Of a stretch of DNA of 64,000 nt, positions 9,515 to 22,291 are shown in pieces. Numbering within the stretch: the stretch's first letter is position 1; each line of letters starts with the position of its first letter. Origin of the DNA: Plasmodium brasilianum (taxonomy: Eukaryota > Apicomplexa > Aconoidasida > Haemosporida > Plasmodiidae); NCBI RefSeq assembly GCF_023973825.1, contig NC_090124.1, forward strand, positions 240,001 through 304,000, given 5' to 3'. The notes beneath the pieces are model-generated. The model did not search any database and was not told where the DNA came from. It saw only the letters and a list, made by a program, of their open reading frames with translations. The position numbers and the translations under genes are program-made.

Positions 9515-11175
9515 AGTAACTTCTCACTATTTGGTAATAAAAATAAAGAGAAAAAATAAAGCAAAACACATAAAAAGTGCGAAATACACAAAATATACAA
9601 AATAGGCAAAATATACAAAATAGGCAAAATAAAACAAAACAAAGCAAAAACAAAATCAAAAACAAAATAATACTGTAAGTATGATTATACTTAATACTTC
9701 ACAGTTAATTTAAAGTTAACACATGTATATATACCCACATGTGTTGTACAACTGAGTCTCAATATTGTAACATCACAACCGATAGGAAGTTCTTCGGTCT
9801 AATTGTGTCTTTTTATAATCTTTTAAATGAATCAGAGAATTTTTTTCCTTTTTTTTTTTTTTTTTTATTGAAAAAAAATATATAAATGTTTTTCTTTTTT
9901 TTATTTTACTTTATTTTATATTTTAAATAATATATTTATTTTTTAATAAGGTACATAATATTATCATTGTATGATCTTTTTTTTTTTTTTTATATTTTTC
10001 CTTTGACAACTACTAAAAATAAAGCGACAAAATAGTAGCTAGTTCTTTTCTTTACCTGACCAGTTCATAACAAGTTACTTTTTTTTTGTATTATTTTTGG
10101 AAGAATGGCTATTATTTCTACATTATTTCACGAAAAGGACAAAAAATACATGAACGGTACAGAATATAATTTGGGCATAAGACATTTTGGCTATAAATAA
10201 ATAAATATAGATATATATATATATATATCTATATTTTTTTTTTTTTTTTTCTTATTTATCCTGTTAGAATTACAACATCGTCTACACACGTCAAAATAAA
10301 GCCGCTTTTCAACATCCATTTTGCGTATCATTCTTCAATACTGTAATATTTTTTTATAAATTAAAAAAAACTTAAAGAGCTTTTTTACTTTTACGATTTT
10401 ATACTTCTGTAAAGGGATGCTTAATATTTATTGTAACCAAATTTGGCAAAGTTTTCCTTTGAATATTTTTGCACATAATACGAAAGATAAATCGCGTATT
10501 CCAGAGAAAACAAAAAAATAAAAAATAAAAAATTACAAATCAGCATCTATTTCATGTGACATACTCAATTTTAAAGGATATACAAAAAATAGATTTTTCA
10601 CTTAGTTCATTATCAATACAATACGCAATACTTCGTGATATTAAAATAACAATTCAGTTGAACATAATGTCCAAAATACATGTATATGTATTATAATAAA
10701 AAATAGATCGATGAGCATATGAAATAATTTATTATTCCTCACGTAATGTTAGTACACAAATTTAAACTACGCTAAATGAAAACATTGCTCCAAAATATAT
10801 CAAACATTTGCAGCTTCATCCACTTATCAAAATTGCATATTTTCCATATCGTCATGTCGCGTTGAGTGAATACCCGCGGTGATATTTGTACAGGAAGAGG
10901 GATATATGAAAAAAAAAGCACACACACAGACACAAAGAGGCCAAAACTAATACACATTATAATAATACAACAATATTTAGCCTCCACTGTAACATATATA
11001 TATATATATATGTGTATATGTGTGCATACGCACATGATGCGTACAAGGGAACACAAACATGACTTCACTATGCAAAATGAAAAGTTGTTTCAAGCTAAAA
11101 GTCACTACATTTAAATGGATATAGCAAATTACATAGGAAAACGAAATTAATGTAAATTTGTCCATTAATTAAAAT
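9515..11175. other. Intergenic region between the secreted-protein gene and AlaRS
   Basis: This contains the promoter and 5' leader of the 1081-residue protein gene (an imperfect aaaatacaaaataggc repeat at about 9580-9640), several poly-T runs, a palindromic TA tract at about 10209-10230 (gatatatat...atatct) and another TA tract near 10992-11010. The right end is the 3' flank of AlaRS. No coding exon is supported. Confidence 0.55.
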
Positions 11176-14100
11176 CTAATGATACTTCTTTATCTCTTGC
11201 TCTACGACTTTTTTCAAAAACATTCCTTTATCTTTATCTGTTGATCCAAAAGCTTTATTTTTGCTTCCCCCTGAATGGCCCTCTACGGATTTCATTATTT
11301 GCATCATAAAAAGATCTGCTTGTATATTTTTATTTCTTAAAGAATCCTTTACTTCAAAAACGCAATATGTATTACTCTTATCCACAATAATAAAAAAGTA
11401 ACTTAAATATTTATTCGTTTTACAGTAAGATTGAACTATTTTTTCTAAAACTTTTTGGTTTCCATTTAAATCATCAAAAAATTTTATATCTAATAACATA
11501 TCATTTTTTTTTTCTAAAGCATATGCTTTTCCAATACCCATTGCCTTATTGAATAATTCCTTTTGCATGTTTTTTGTTTTTTCAATAATATTCTTTTCAA
11601 TTTTTTCTAATTCTTGTAGTATGCAATTTTTTTTAATATATGGTAAAAATTTATCTTCTTTTAAAATTCTCTTACAATTTTGTACATCCGTTAATTTCCC
11701 TTCATTTGGGTTTTCAAAAATATGTTTATATTTCACATATATGTCATTAAATTTTTTTTCAATTTCATCTGCCTTTTTATTCGTCACTGCACTAATCCTG
11801 TATATACCTTTTCCTATGCTCTCCTCAGACGTGATGATAAATTTTTTTATATATTTTGTATTAGCTATATGTGTACCTCCACACAATTCTATTGAACATA
11901 GATAAGAATAATTTACATCTAAATTATGTAATATTTTATTTACATCATTGTCTATGAATACTACATTAACCTTATCTGCGTAATCTTCTTCAAAGATAGC
12001 TCGAATGCCTTTTATCTTCTTGCTCTCTGTTAAATTCATAGTCTCAACTGAAACCTTCAATTCTTGGTTTATTAAATCGTTAATTTCTTTTTCAATTTTG
12101 CTTATTAATTCATTGTTTATATTTTCGAAGAAAGAAAAATCAAATCTAAGTTTTTCATCATCTACTAGAGAACCCTTTTGATCGCACTTAAATATAGTGG
12201 AATCCGAATTATTGGTTTCATTTTGGTTATATACCTTCCCATTGATAGTATTATACTGCCCATTAGAACATTCCGTTGTATGACTGTTAGAAGTATCGTT
12301 TTCATTATTCATAACTTTACCATTTAATTTATCTTCACTGGTGAGTCCATTTTTTTTATTTACATATTCACTTAGAACTTTTCTTATCATAAAATTCAAC
12401 AAATGTGTAGCTGTGTGGTTACAAGCGACAAGTTTTCTCCTTTCAAAATCTACAACTGTTTGTACTAAATCGTTTTTTTTAATATTCCCTTGTAATAACA
12501 TTCCAATATGTAGTACATAATCCCCCATTTTCTGAACATTTAAAACTTCAAATTTCATTTGATCCTCATTTTGAATAAACCCGGTGTCATATATCTGACC
12601 TCCATTTTCGTAATAAAAATTTGTTTCTCTCAAAATTAGGGCATATTTTTTTTTATCCTCCTTTGTGAATGATATATTATTTAAAAAGTTTGACCCATCA
12701 TAAATAATTTGCACACATGTGTTCAACTTAAAATCATTCTTTTCTTCATTGTTGTTCCAGATGTATTTATGATGATCTACAGTCGGACAAATGTCATATC
12801 TATTTTTCAATTCATGTGCTTTTTCAACTGGTAAATCAAAAAATTTCGTCATTTTAAAATTATTAGTGTCCGATATTAACTGATGCTTTTTGAATAACTC
12901 ATTAAATTCTTCAATGTTTAATTTGACGTTCATTTCTTCACACATCATTTCTATTAAGTCCACGGGGAACCCGTACGAAGTGTACAGATCGAAAGCGTCC
13001 TTCCCGCTGAACAGAGCTCTACCAGAACCACTATCCCTACTGAGAATATCATTAACATCATTAACCCCTGCTTTTACGCTACTAACGCTGTTTGTGCTTC
13101 TTTGTCCCTTCCTCACCATTTTGTAGAACTGGTCCATCCCCTTCTCCAAAGTTTTATTAAACAGAACTTCCTCCTGCATAATAACACTTTTAATGTAATC
13201 TATCTTTTCCTTATTCTTCAAATCTTTAAAGCAGTTTCCAAGTATAACACATACCGAATCAACTAACTTGTAAAACCATAACACATTGCTTTTAATCTTG
13301 AATACCTGCTTTCCTACTCTTACTGCTCTTCTTATAATTCGACGAATAACATAATTCCTCCCTTCATTACTCGGTAGGCAACCATCATTAATTGCTATAG
13401 TAACACATCTTATATGATCACTAATAACTCTATATGCATAATCTACTCTATCTTGATCCTCTTCATTAATTCTCCCTTTATAATCAGGGAGATAATTAAA
13501 AATATCTTTTATTTGTTTAAAAATGGGTTGAAAAAGATCAGTATCATAATTACTATCCACATTTTGCAAAATGGATGTAATTCTTTCTAACCCCATACCT
13601 GTATCAATACATGGAAAAGGTAACTTGTTCATATTTTTTTTTTCATCTTTATTATATTGCATAAAAACAATATTCCAAATTTCTAAAACACTAGGATCAT
13701 CTTTATTAACTAAATTAGATGCATCTCTATTCCCTATTCTATCATAATGTATTTCTGAACAAGGACCACATGGACCTGTTTCTGCCATTTCCCAAAAATT
13801 TTCTTTCATACCAAATGGTAAGATACGTTTCTCATCTATATATTTACACCATATTTTTTTGGTTTCTATATCTTCAGGACAACTAGCCAAATCTTTGTCA
13901 CCTCCAAAATAAGTAACATATAATCTATTCGAATCAATTTTATAAATGTTTGTTAATAAATCCCATGCATATTCTATACTTTCTTCTTTAAAATAATCAC
14001 CAAAACTCCAATTACCTAACATTTCAAAAAACGTATGATGATATACATCTTTACCCACATCATCCAAATCGTTATGTTTTCCACCTGCTCTTATACATTT

Positions 14101-14857
14101 CTGTGTATCTACAGCTCTTTTCAATTTTCCTAAATCACTATTCTTATCTATATTACCTAAAAATATTTTTTTAAATTGATTCATTCCTGCATTTGTAAAT
14201 AATAATGTGTTGTCATTGTATGGTATCACAGATGCACTCTCTACTACTGTATGATCCTTTTTTTTAAAATAGTTTATAAAACTGCTTCTTACCTCTTCCG
14301 AGCTCATATAACTGTTTCTTCTTTTCTGTACTCCATTATTTTGATTATTATTTCCTTTTATTTGCTTTACATGATTAATACTGACATTCGCCATATCGAT
14401 CGGGTGCCCCCCTTCCTCAGCGCACCACCTCTTCTCGCATTCTCCTCTGCAATTATTCATTATCTGAACTTTGGCTAAGCCGTTTTCGCTTTTTTCTCTT
14501 TTTGCTATCTCTGCTTCTTTATTCTCTAACGTGCACTCCACTCCCACACGATGCTCACTAGTGCTGCTTTCGCCGCTTCTGGTACTACTGTCGCTTCTTC
14601 GGATTTCGCTTCCTCTGCTACAACCGCACAAGTTGACAAAACCGAAGCTGCTCCAACTCACTAATTTGTTCTTCTTTATCCAACCAACGGTTTGCACTTT
14701 CTCCCTTATGCAGCTAAGAAACATGCAACAACTTAATGTCCTTCTATTCTTTTTTCTTTTTATTAAATGAAACTTCGTACATTGAACCTTAAAAAAGATT
14801 TTTCTGTTCAATGCGTTTTCTTTATCACTCTTTCCAATGAAAAATGGAACAACCTTC

Positions 14858-14891
<34 letters not shown>

Positions 14892-15120
14892 CTTTTATTA
14901 AATTTCTCTTCCCCTTTCTTACACAATTCCTAACAGATGGCGATTCAAATTTTATGCCCCTACTACTTCTACCATTACCTACTGCTAACAGTTTATTTTC
15001 CGTCCTCAATATTTGTGGGCTTATGATGTGGCAAATTCCAACGCTACCTTTTTGGTGTATACTTAATAATAAATATAAAAAAGTAAACGGAAAAAAAAGA
15101 ATCATATATTTCGTTGGCAC
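11176..15120 (-). CDS. AlaRS: Alanine--tRNA ligase, probably dual-targeted (cytosol and apicoplast)
   Basis: This class II synthetase charges tRNA-Ala. The catalytic core begins at about residue 272 (MSSEEVRSSFINYFKKKDHTVV) and includes the AlaRS signatures TNAGMNQFK and GPCGPCSEIHYD. The editing domain carries HTATH (first His residue 902) and CGGTH (Cys 1080), the zinc ligands that hydrolyse mischarged Ser or Gly. A C-Ala-like tail follows. The 1314-residue ORF is longer than usual because of an approximately 270-residue leader with an N-terminal hydrophobic segment (MILFFPFTFLYLLLSIHQ) and a basic stretch, as in apicoplast signal and transit peptides. Plasmodium AlaRS is known to be shared by cytosol and apicoplast. 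Internal Met codons at residues 243 and 272 could start the cytosolic form. The leader contains a poly-Lys stretch coded by an uninterrupted A run (T on the + strand, 14860-14891). The enzyme is certain; the start choice is inferred. Confidence 0.95.
14860..14891 (-). repeat. 32-nt homopolymer coding for poly-lysine in the AlaRS leader
   Basis: An uninterrupted run of A codons (AAA) on the coding strand gives about ten Lys residues upstream of the catalytic domain. A slip in length would break only forms translated from the upstream start. Confidence 0.9.
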
Positions 15121-16720
15121 GGAGAATGCTTAGTCCGTTTCATGCGCGCACAGTATGGACGAGAGTATATACAAAAATATATGTACTACACAGGTACAAG
15201 TACTTCATACAAAATGCGCATTACAACTGAGAATAATCCTGAACGCTTAAGAATAAATTACATACGCTATCTGAATAATCAACGAAATACACACTTAACT
15301 TAGAGAACAATATGTGTCAAAAAACATAATAATAAAAGAAAAGAAAATATAAGGATTGCAAAAAGGAAGAATTATAAACACTCGTAGTACAGCACCTTAT
15401 ACTGCGAAGTTTATAAAATATACGTGGCTTCAGAATTAATTTATACAAACTGTAAATATTCCGATAAAAAAAAAAAAAAAAAATTAAATTAAAATTAAAA
15501 TTAAAATTAATACATAAATGCATAAATACATAAGTTTATAAATAAATAAGTAGCTTATACTCATATTTGTATAGAGTCACCCGAATTTGTCAGTATACAC
15601 AAAAATGAAACGTAAAAAATGAAGGGAAAATACTGTAAGCCAAAATTATTATTATATTGCATTAAAAATGAAATATATATAATATCCTCAATAATACTTT
15701 ACATAAGTAATTATACTTCACTAAAAGGTTATACTATTTTCTGTTCTTATAAACTTCTCTTTTTTTTTTAGAAAAATTAAGCTTTTGCTCATGTTGAAGG
15801 TACATACACGTTTAAATATATTTACGTACATGTACATATTAATATACTCAGGTATATGTATGCGTGTACAAATATATCTATATATACATATATATATATA
15901 TATAAACATACGTATTATGCATATTGTACACTCATTGGTACACTAGCCCTGGGTCGCCACGTTTAAAAGCACTGCAGTGCCAGCATAAAGAAAAAAATCG
16001 TTTAATGCTGAAAAAAGAAAAATCTTAAGTACATATAGATATGTTCTTTTGTGCTTTAATCGGCCATAAAACATACGTTATTATTTCGCGTATAAACATA
16101 TATATGCATTACATACATGTAAGAAAACACATACATACATATATATGCACAAATAATGGGCTTTGCAAAAATAAATAAAGTAAGCACAACACAGTACGAA
16201 GCAAAAAGGGACAAAGGTTAAAATAAAAATGCACAAAAATAAAAAGAGAACAGTATTTTCAAATTAAATTTAAGCGTACCTATGAACGCCAATATATTTA
16301 AGTATGTTCGTAAATATACATGCCTGCTGCCAAAAAGGCATATTTTAAGCCCAAACAGTTAAAAGCAGTTACAAGCGGTTTCACCCAGCCTCAGCTCCCA
16401 TATGTAAGTAGTATATGTTTAGTACTTTTTTACGTGCCTTTTAATTTATATGGCACGATAATTTTTCGTTTTTTGTCGCATTTCTTCTATGTTTTAATTT
16501 TAATTAATAAAAAGTAAAAAAATATAATAAAACAAAAGTAAAAAAATATAATAAAACAAAAGTAAAAAAATATAATTAAATAAAAGAAAAAAAATATAAT
16601 TAAATAAAAGAAAAAAAAGAAATAAAATAGAATAAAGTAAAAAGAACTAAAATAGAATAGAATAAAAAGAAATAGAATAGAATAAAAAGATATAGAATAG
16701 AATAAAATAAAATAAAGAAA
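15121..16720. other. Divergent intergenic region between AlaRS and MRT4
   Basis: AlaRS (-) and MRT4 (+) are transcribed away from each other, so both promoters must lie here. Visible elements are a TA tract at about 15880-15902, poly-A at about 15464-15482, and an A-rich repeat of aaagtaaaaaaatataat-type units (about 16512-16620) that becomes agaatagaataaaa-type units up to the MRT4 start. A short open frame at 16320 is listed separately. Confidence 0.55.
16320..16403 (+). other. Possible short exon or upstream ORF ahead of MRT4
   Basis: An ATG opens 28 codons (start MPAAKKAYFKPKQLKAVTSG) of more balanced composition than the surroundings, ending at a good splice donor (gtaagt at 16404). No downstream exon in this phase is evident before MRT4 begins. 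It could be an upstream open reading frame, a non-coding leader exon or chance. I could not connect it to a gene. Confidence 0.25.
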
Positions 16721-17881
16721 ATGCCAAAGTCAAAGAGAAATGTAACTATATCGTTAACCAAAGTAAAGAAGAAGCTAAATAAAAAAGAGATAAAGGACCG
16801 TAAGATAGCTGAATTGAAAAAACTGATTGAAATTCCAAATATTTACATTTATGCCCTAGATATAAGAACCTACTCAAACAACAACTTGAAAAAGGCCATT
16901 GAGTATTTTAAGCCCAACGGAAAGTAAGAAGGAAAAGCGGAAAAAATAAAGAAAAAAAAAAAAAAAAAAAGAAGAAAAAAAGAAGAAAAAAAAAGAAAAA
17001 ATACACACATATATGCACTTTGCAAATACATTGATGACAATCCCATTCAGATAAAACAACTATTTTTTAAAATGCAGATTTTTCATCGGAAAAAATAAAT
17101 TAATGAAACTTGCCCTTGGTACAAATGAAAATAGTGAAGTGAAACCAAATATTTTTAAGATATCAGAGGTATGTTAACATTTTTTTTGAAAAATATTATA
17201 CATTTTGTAATTTATTTATATAAATTATTGCGTATTAATCCATTTGCATATTATTTAGTTGTCTTACATTTTATGCAAATGATATATATTTGCTTATTCT
17301 TTTTTTTTTTTAACATATTCACCATCATTTGTTTAGTACTTTACCCTCTTTAAAAGGGGAGTTTCAATTGATATATAGTACTAATACTACTAATAATATA
17401 ATATATAGTGATAATACAGTATAGTAGTAATATATTACAGTGCAATCATATTATTATATAGTAACAGTGTACACATGGCACTCATTCATGTCTTATGCCG
17501 CAGCTTCTATATGGAAACAGGGTCCTCTTAGTGACTAAGGATATACCTTTAAAGGTAATAAAATTTTTCAACGAGTTTCAACCAGAGGAGTATATTAAAC
17601 ATGGGAATATATCAACAAAAAATGTTACACTGAAATGTGGTGAAGTATTAAATGTACCTGTATCTATGCAGAAGGATTTACAAAAAAGAAAAGTAAATTT
17701 TGATATTGTTGATCAGAAAATTATTTTAAGGGAAAATAAAATATTAGCAGAAAAAGATAAATTAGTTAGTATAGAAAATTCTAAACTGTTAAGAATGCTA
17801 AATATGAAAATAGCCAAATTTGATATTACTGTTTTGGGTTATTGGCACTTGAACAATTTTTTGTCCTTAATGCAAAAGTAG
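16721..17881 (+). CDS. MRT4: Ribosome assembly factor MRT4
   Basis: This is a nuclear/nucleolar relative of ribosomal stalk protein P0 that holds the P0 site on pre-60S particles until export. There are three exons: 16721-16923, 17078-17168 and 17504-17881 (223 residues in all; family members are around 230-240). Exon 1 starts with the hallmark MPKSKRN...SLTKVKKK and the uL10-like segment. Exon 2 supplies FFIGKNKLMKLALG, the conserved core motif. Exon 3 carries the insert-domain part starting LLYGNRVLLVTKD. Phases match at both junctions (2, then 0), with gtaaga and gtatgt donors and cag acceptors. The continuing open frame past 16923 stops at once and is intronic. The gene is convergent with NADH-cytochrome b5 reductase and divergent from AlaRS. 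Confidence 0.93.
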
Positions 17882-18573
17882 GGTTATTCTTGCGTACCAT
17901 GCGTGTATGCCCTTCTTGTTTCCCTTAAATTCGAAAAGTTCACAATGTTTTTATGCGCCAAATTATTTACTCATGTGTACACCTACCTATAGGTTCATAT
18001 GTGCACCTACCCATTGGTTCATGTGTGCACCTACCCATTGGTTCATGTGTGCACCTACCTATTTGCTCATTTATGTCCCTGTTCATTACTTTTTTATGTA
18101 CTTTTTTTTTTTTTTTTTTGCCAATTCTTTTACGTATTTTATACAAATAAGGCTTCAAAACGAAATGCTCGAACACAAGCTTTTTTACTATGCACACATG
18201 TGCATATTTGCTTTAAAAAGGTTTAAACATATACTCACTTATGTAAAAATAACAAAGACAAAAATGTATATTTAGTAGACAAATAATGCATGTATGTAAT
18301 AATACTATTTTCAAAAAATGGCGAAATCCCACGATTTTTTTGGGCACGTTTTTTGGGGGAAAGCAGACAAAAAAAAAGACTCAGCACTGTGGGTATATGC
18401 ACCTGCTTATGTAAGTGCTTACCTACGACCCTGCTCACTTATATACGTTCTTAATGCCCACCTGTGAACACATTGCCAATAGCCCAATCATACAAAAGGC
18501 AGTCTGTAGACAGTTCTTCACATATATTATTTAATACATCCCCACGAATTTGCGTACATTCTCCAACTACTCT
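17882..18573. other. Convergent intergenic region with a 25-nt minisatellite
   Basis: These are the 3' flanks of MRT4 and the b5 reductase gene. Bases about 17978-18075 are four copies of a unit like cacctacccattggttcatgtgtg. The repeat produces open frames in several phases that are not genes. Confidence 0.6.
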
Positions 18574-19956
18574 TCATAATGTTATAATATTTTCCATTTT
18601 TATTTGATCCTTCAATATTTTTTTAAGAAAAGTAGTCATCGGCGGTGGCCCACACAATAGAATCAGTGTGTCATCCTTGTTAATATGTTGGTCTAGTTTT
18701 TCATATTTCAATACATACTTTTTTAATAATTCATTATTTATGTATCCCACATTTTCAAACATCCCTTTTGTTTTGCTGTCTAAGCATTCGTCTACGCTGT
18801 ACACTATTTTGAAATTTTCAAAGGCTTTATCATATTCATCAAAAACTGTTAAGGAGGAAAGGAAAATATACGTGCAAATGTTCACATATGTACTTAAATG
18901 TGCCCACATATATATGCACATGTACAGCATTAATTTTCTGGATGAAAATACACAAACTCTACAGTGTGTAAATATGCTTTTGTGGGTAAATGCATCCCCA
19001 TTAGACACATTCCTATGGATACGTTACATATATACAGCATATTGGGTACAAGAAAAAAATGCAAAAAAATTGGCCAAAAATTGACTAATAATATATACAA
19101 ATGAACGGTTAACTGAACGACTTGGACAATTCCAACGAAATGCAAAATTACCTGGTTTTAGCAGAATTTCCTCCTCGTTCCTATTTGCGTAGATAAAAGT
19201 TATGTAAGGGGGGTATTGTTCTTTCTTTTCGGTCCCCTTGGTTAGAAGTAAATGATTTATTAATCGAAAAAAAGGAGTCATGCCAGTACCTCCTGCAATC
19301 ATAACAATATGTTTTTTTATTTTTACTACTTTAGATAGATAAGAAAATTCATTATTTCCTTTATATTCTAATAAGCCAAAAGGACCAGCAATTTCTATTT
19401 CATCCTTATAATGCAATTTATTTAGTTGTATGCTCATTTTACCACCATCTATATAATTCTTGTTTTGATTATATATACGAATAATAAAATGAACATGTTT
19501 ATTCTTTTTATCTATATAAACAGGTGTATAACTTCTAAATATTTCTTTTAAATCTTTTTCTTTATCTTCATTATTATTCCATTGTCCCTTTATTTTGCCA
19601 TCTATATTTACCCCCTTAAATTTTATATGTTTACATATGCCAAGGCCAAAATAATCATACTCATAAGGATATGAAAAAATGAATATCTTCACTGTGTTTG
19701 TTAATGTTATTATTTTTTGCAGCATCAACGAATGACTTTTCCCATCTAAAAAATATTTCCTAGCAATATCTTTTTTACTCCCTTCATCTAACTCCTCATA
19801 TTTATGCTTCCTTGAATATATGAGGAATAATTTTTTTGTCTTATCCTCTTTATTCTTTGCAAAAAAATAAAAGGACGTCAGGGACAGCAGAAAAATTACT
19901 ACAGCCACAAGGTTTGCGGTGATAAGGGAAAAGCTTGCGCTCAGTGCATTTTTCAT
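18574..19956 (-). CDS. NADH-cytochrome b5 reductase, membrane anchored
   Basis: This FAD flavoprotein passes electrons from NADH to cytochrome b5 at the ER or mitochondrial outer membrane, for example for fatty acid desaturation. There are two exons on the minus strand, 19152-19956 then 18574-18845, joined in phase 1, for 358 residues. An N-terminal hydrophobic anchor (about residues 12-32) precedes the catalytic part. The FAD-binding motif appears as RSYTP followed by FIIRIY. The GGTGMTP motif and the C-terminal LCGPPPM belong to the NADH-binding domain, as in the ferredoxin-reductase superfamily. The intron contains in-frame sequence that extends exon 1 spuriously, but the donor at 19151 and acceptor at 18846-18847 restore conserved order. 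Family assignment is firm; the exact electron acceptor is not shown by the sequence. Confidence 0.92.
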
Positions 19957-20100
19957 TATCTAATTACTTGGTTATTATTTATTTTGTTCTTTATTTCGTT
20001 TTGGTGTACTATGCTTTGTTGTATTTTGCTTGCCTTATTTGTTTTGCTTTATTTTGCGTTGTCCCAATTCGTTTCGGATTAATTTATTATATATATATAT

Positions 20101-20300
20101 ATATGTATGTACGTATGTATGTATGTATGTATGCATGTATGTATGTATGTATGTATGCATGTATGTATGTATGCATGTATGTATGTATGTATGTATGCAT
20201 GTATGTATGTATGCATGTATGTATGTATGTATGCATGTATGTATGTATGCATGTATGATGTAGTATGCATGTATATATGTATGCATGTATGTACGCGTTT
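20101..20300. repeat. Tetranucleotide array (gtat with gcat variants)
   Basis: Roughly fifty copies of tatg/catg. The variant gcat units recur at intervals and give open frames on both strands (Met-Tyr-Val-Cys type) that should not be read as genes. Confidence 0.9.
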
Positions 20301-21794
20301 ATATGTACGGATGTGTATGCATGCTCATAAAATATCCATTTATATATATTTTTTTTTTTTTTTTTTTTTTTTGGAAACAGATTAGTTTTAATTGTAAAAA
20401 ACGGTCTCAATTATCCACAAATTAGCAATCGGTACAATTCGAACAAATGGCGAAAAGGTTCGTTTGCAAAACGGTTAATAGAGCACAAACATAAGCGTAT
20501 ATGCGCTTACACTCACATGCGCAAGTGTACATGTATCCTCTTGTACCTGGATATTATTTTACGTTCACAATACTTTCCTATTTACCTTTTTTAATATTTT
20601 TTTTATTAACACAACACAATTTATAGGAAGAAAAATTCTCTTCAATTTTTAATTACTTTTCTACTTCTCAAGAGAAGAGACATTTTTTCTTAATTTTTTG
20701 TTAATCATAGAAAAGATCATTTATTACAAAATGGTATTACACAATTGAAGGGAAAAAAAAAAAAAAAAAAAAAATACTATAATTTGTGAACAAACATGTA
20801 TACATACGTACGTACATATGTATGTACCCAATATATTTTCCCGCTTATATTTTAAATAAATAAAATCATCTTTAATTAGCAGCCCTGCACTGCTGCTTCC
20901 TTTTTTTTTTTTTTTTTTTAATCCTGTTTTAAAATCTTACAGAAGTTTTGTGTGTCACTGGTATGTTCAGGTACCACATATATATATATATATATATACG
21001 TAAATTCACACACATATATATGTATATATATACCCGTACGTGGGCCTCTTTTCTAAGTGCTTTACTGTGCCAGTAGAAACGTTTCAAAGAAAAATCGAAT
21101 TGACGACGTTGCAAGGAAGTAAATTATTCCAAGTTCACACATATTGTTTTAGAGTCATTTCTGCTCTTTCTACACTATGAAAAAGCATGAAAAAAAAAAA
21201 AAAAAAATAATACAAGATAATGCAAAATAATGCAACTTAGAATAACATAATATAACACAGAGTAATATAAATAAGTTCAAACTTCTTTAATTTTCAGCTA
21301 TGATGTAGTGCAATACAATGAGATTTAAAAAAAAAAAAAAAGCTATTCATTTTTAACTTCCAATTTTTAATGATATATAATCTACTCTTGCTACTCCGTA
21401 TCCTATATGAAATTTTATTAAGAGATGTTCATAACGTAATATTATATTTCGACATGTTTCAATCCTTTTCGTTCCTTTTCGTTATTTTTCCCAATTTTAC
21501 GGTGTGCTCTTGCGCGTAGGCCTTTTCAGTGGTGATGATAATGCCACAAGAAATTAAAAATAAAAACTCAAAAAAATAAAGAAGATATTTCCCATTCTTC
21601 ATGTTGATGAAAATGTATTTAACTAAGCATTTTTATTATTCATTTTATTTTGTTCTTTTTTATTTTATTCACTTAATTTTATGTACTTAATTTTATGTAC
21701 TTAATTTTATTCACTTAATTTTATTCACTTAATTTTATTCAGTTTATTTTATTCATTTTTTTTCTATTCATTTTTTTTCTATTCATCTTATTTT

Positions 21795-21935
21795 ATTCCT
21801 TTTTTATGCTATTCCTTTATTTTTTATTCCGTTTTTATGCTATTCCTTTATTTTTTATTCCTTTTTTATGCTATTCCTTTATTTTTTATTCCGTTTTTAT
21901 GCTATTCCTTTATTTTTTATTCCTTTTTTATGCTA
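21795..21935. repeat. 31-nt T-rich minisatellite
   Basis: At least four copies of a unit around ttttatgctattcctttatt, spaced 31 nt (tgc at 21807, 21838 and 21869). Confidence 0.8.
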
Positions 21936-22291
21936 TTTATTTTTTTTATACATATAGCAACAAAGCGGTACATTTTTTTTTTTCAAAAAATTACAACTTA
22001 TTAACTGAATTGTCCACAAAACTCTTTTGGGCTCACCACCTATTTCTACCATTTCGTCTTTTCATACATGTAAGGAGCTTTACATTTGCTAATTTCGTTA
22101 ATGGGATTTATATATATGTCATGTTAAATTGATTATTAAATCCTTGTATAGTTTCGTCTCATGAATAAAAACATCTAACTGTGTACAATTGGACACAAAC
22201 GTATATGCATAATGTGTGTACGTATAATGTTTAAGTGTACACATAAGTAACTTTTCATTGAACATACTCTTCCAAAAAAACCTGCCACCTG

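Larger units (their letters stand above)
19957..22291. other. Intergenic region with several minisatellites
   Basis: This lies upstream of the b5 reductase gene and downstream of the NOP9-like gene. It holds a gtat/gcat tetranucleotide array (about 20101-20300), poly-T and poly-A runs (20349-20372, 20752-20773), paired TA tracts near 20980-21030, a cttaattttat repeat (about 21665-21740) and a 31-nt repeat (about 21795-21935). No coding exon is supported. Confidence 0.6.
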
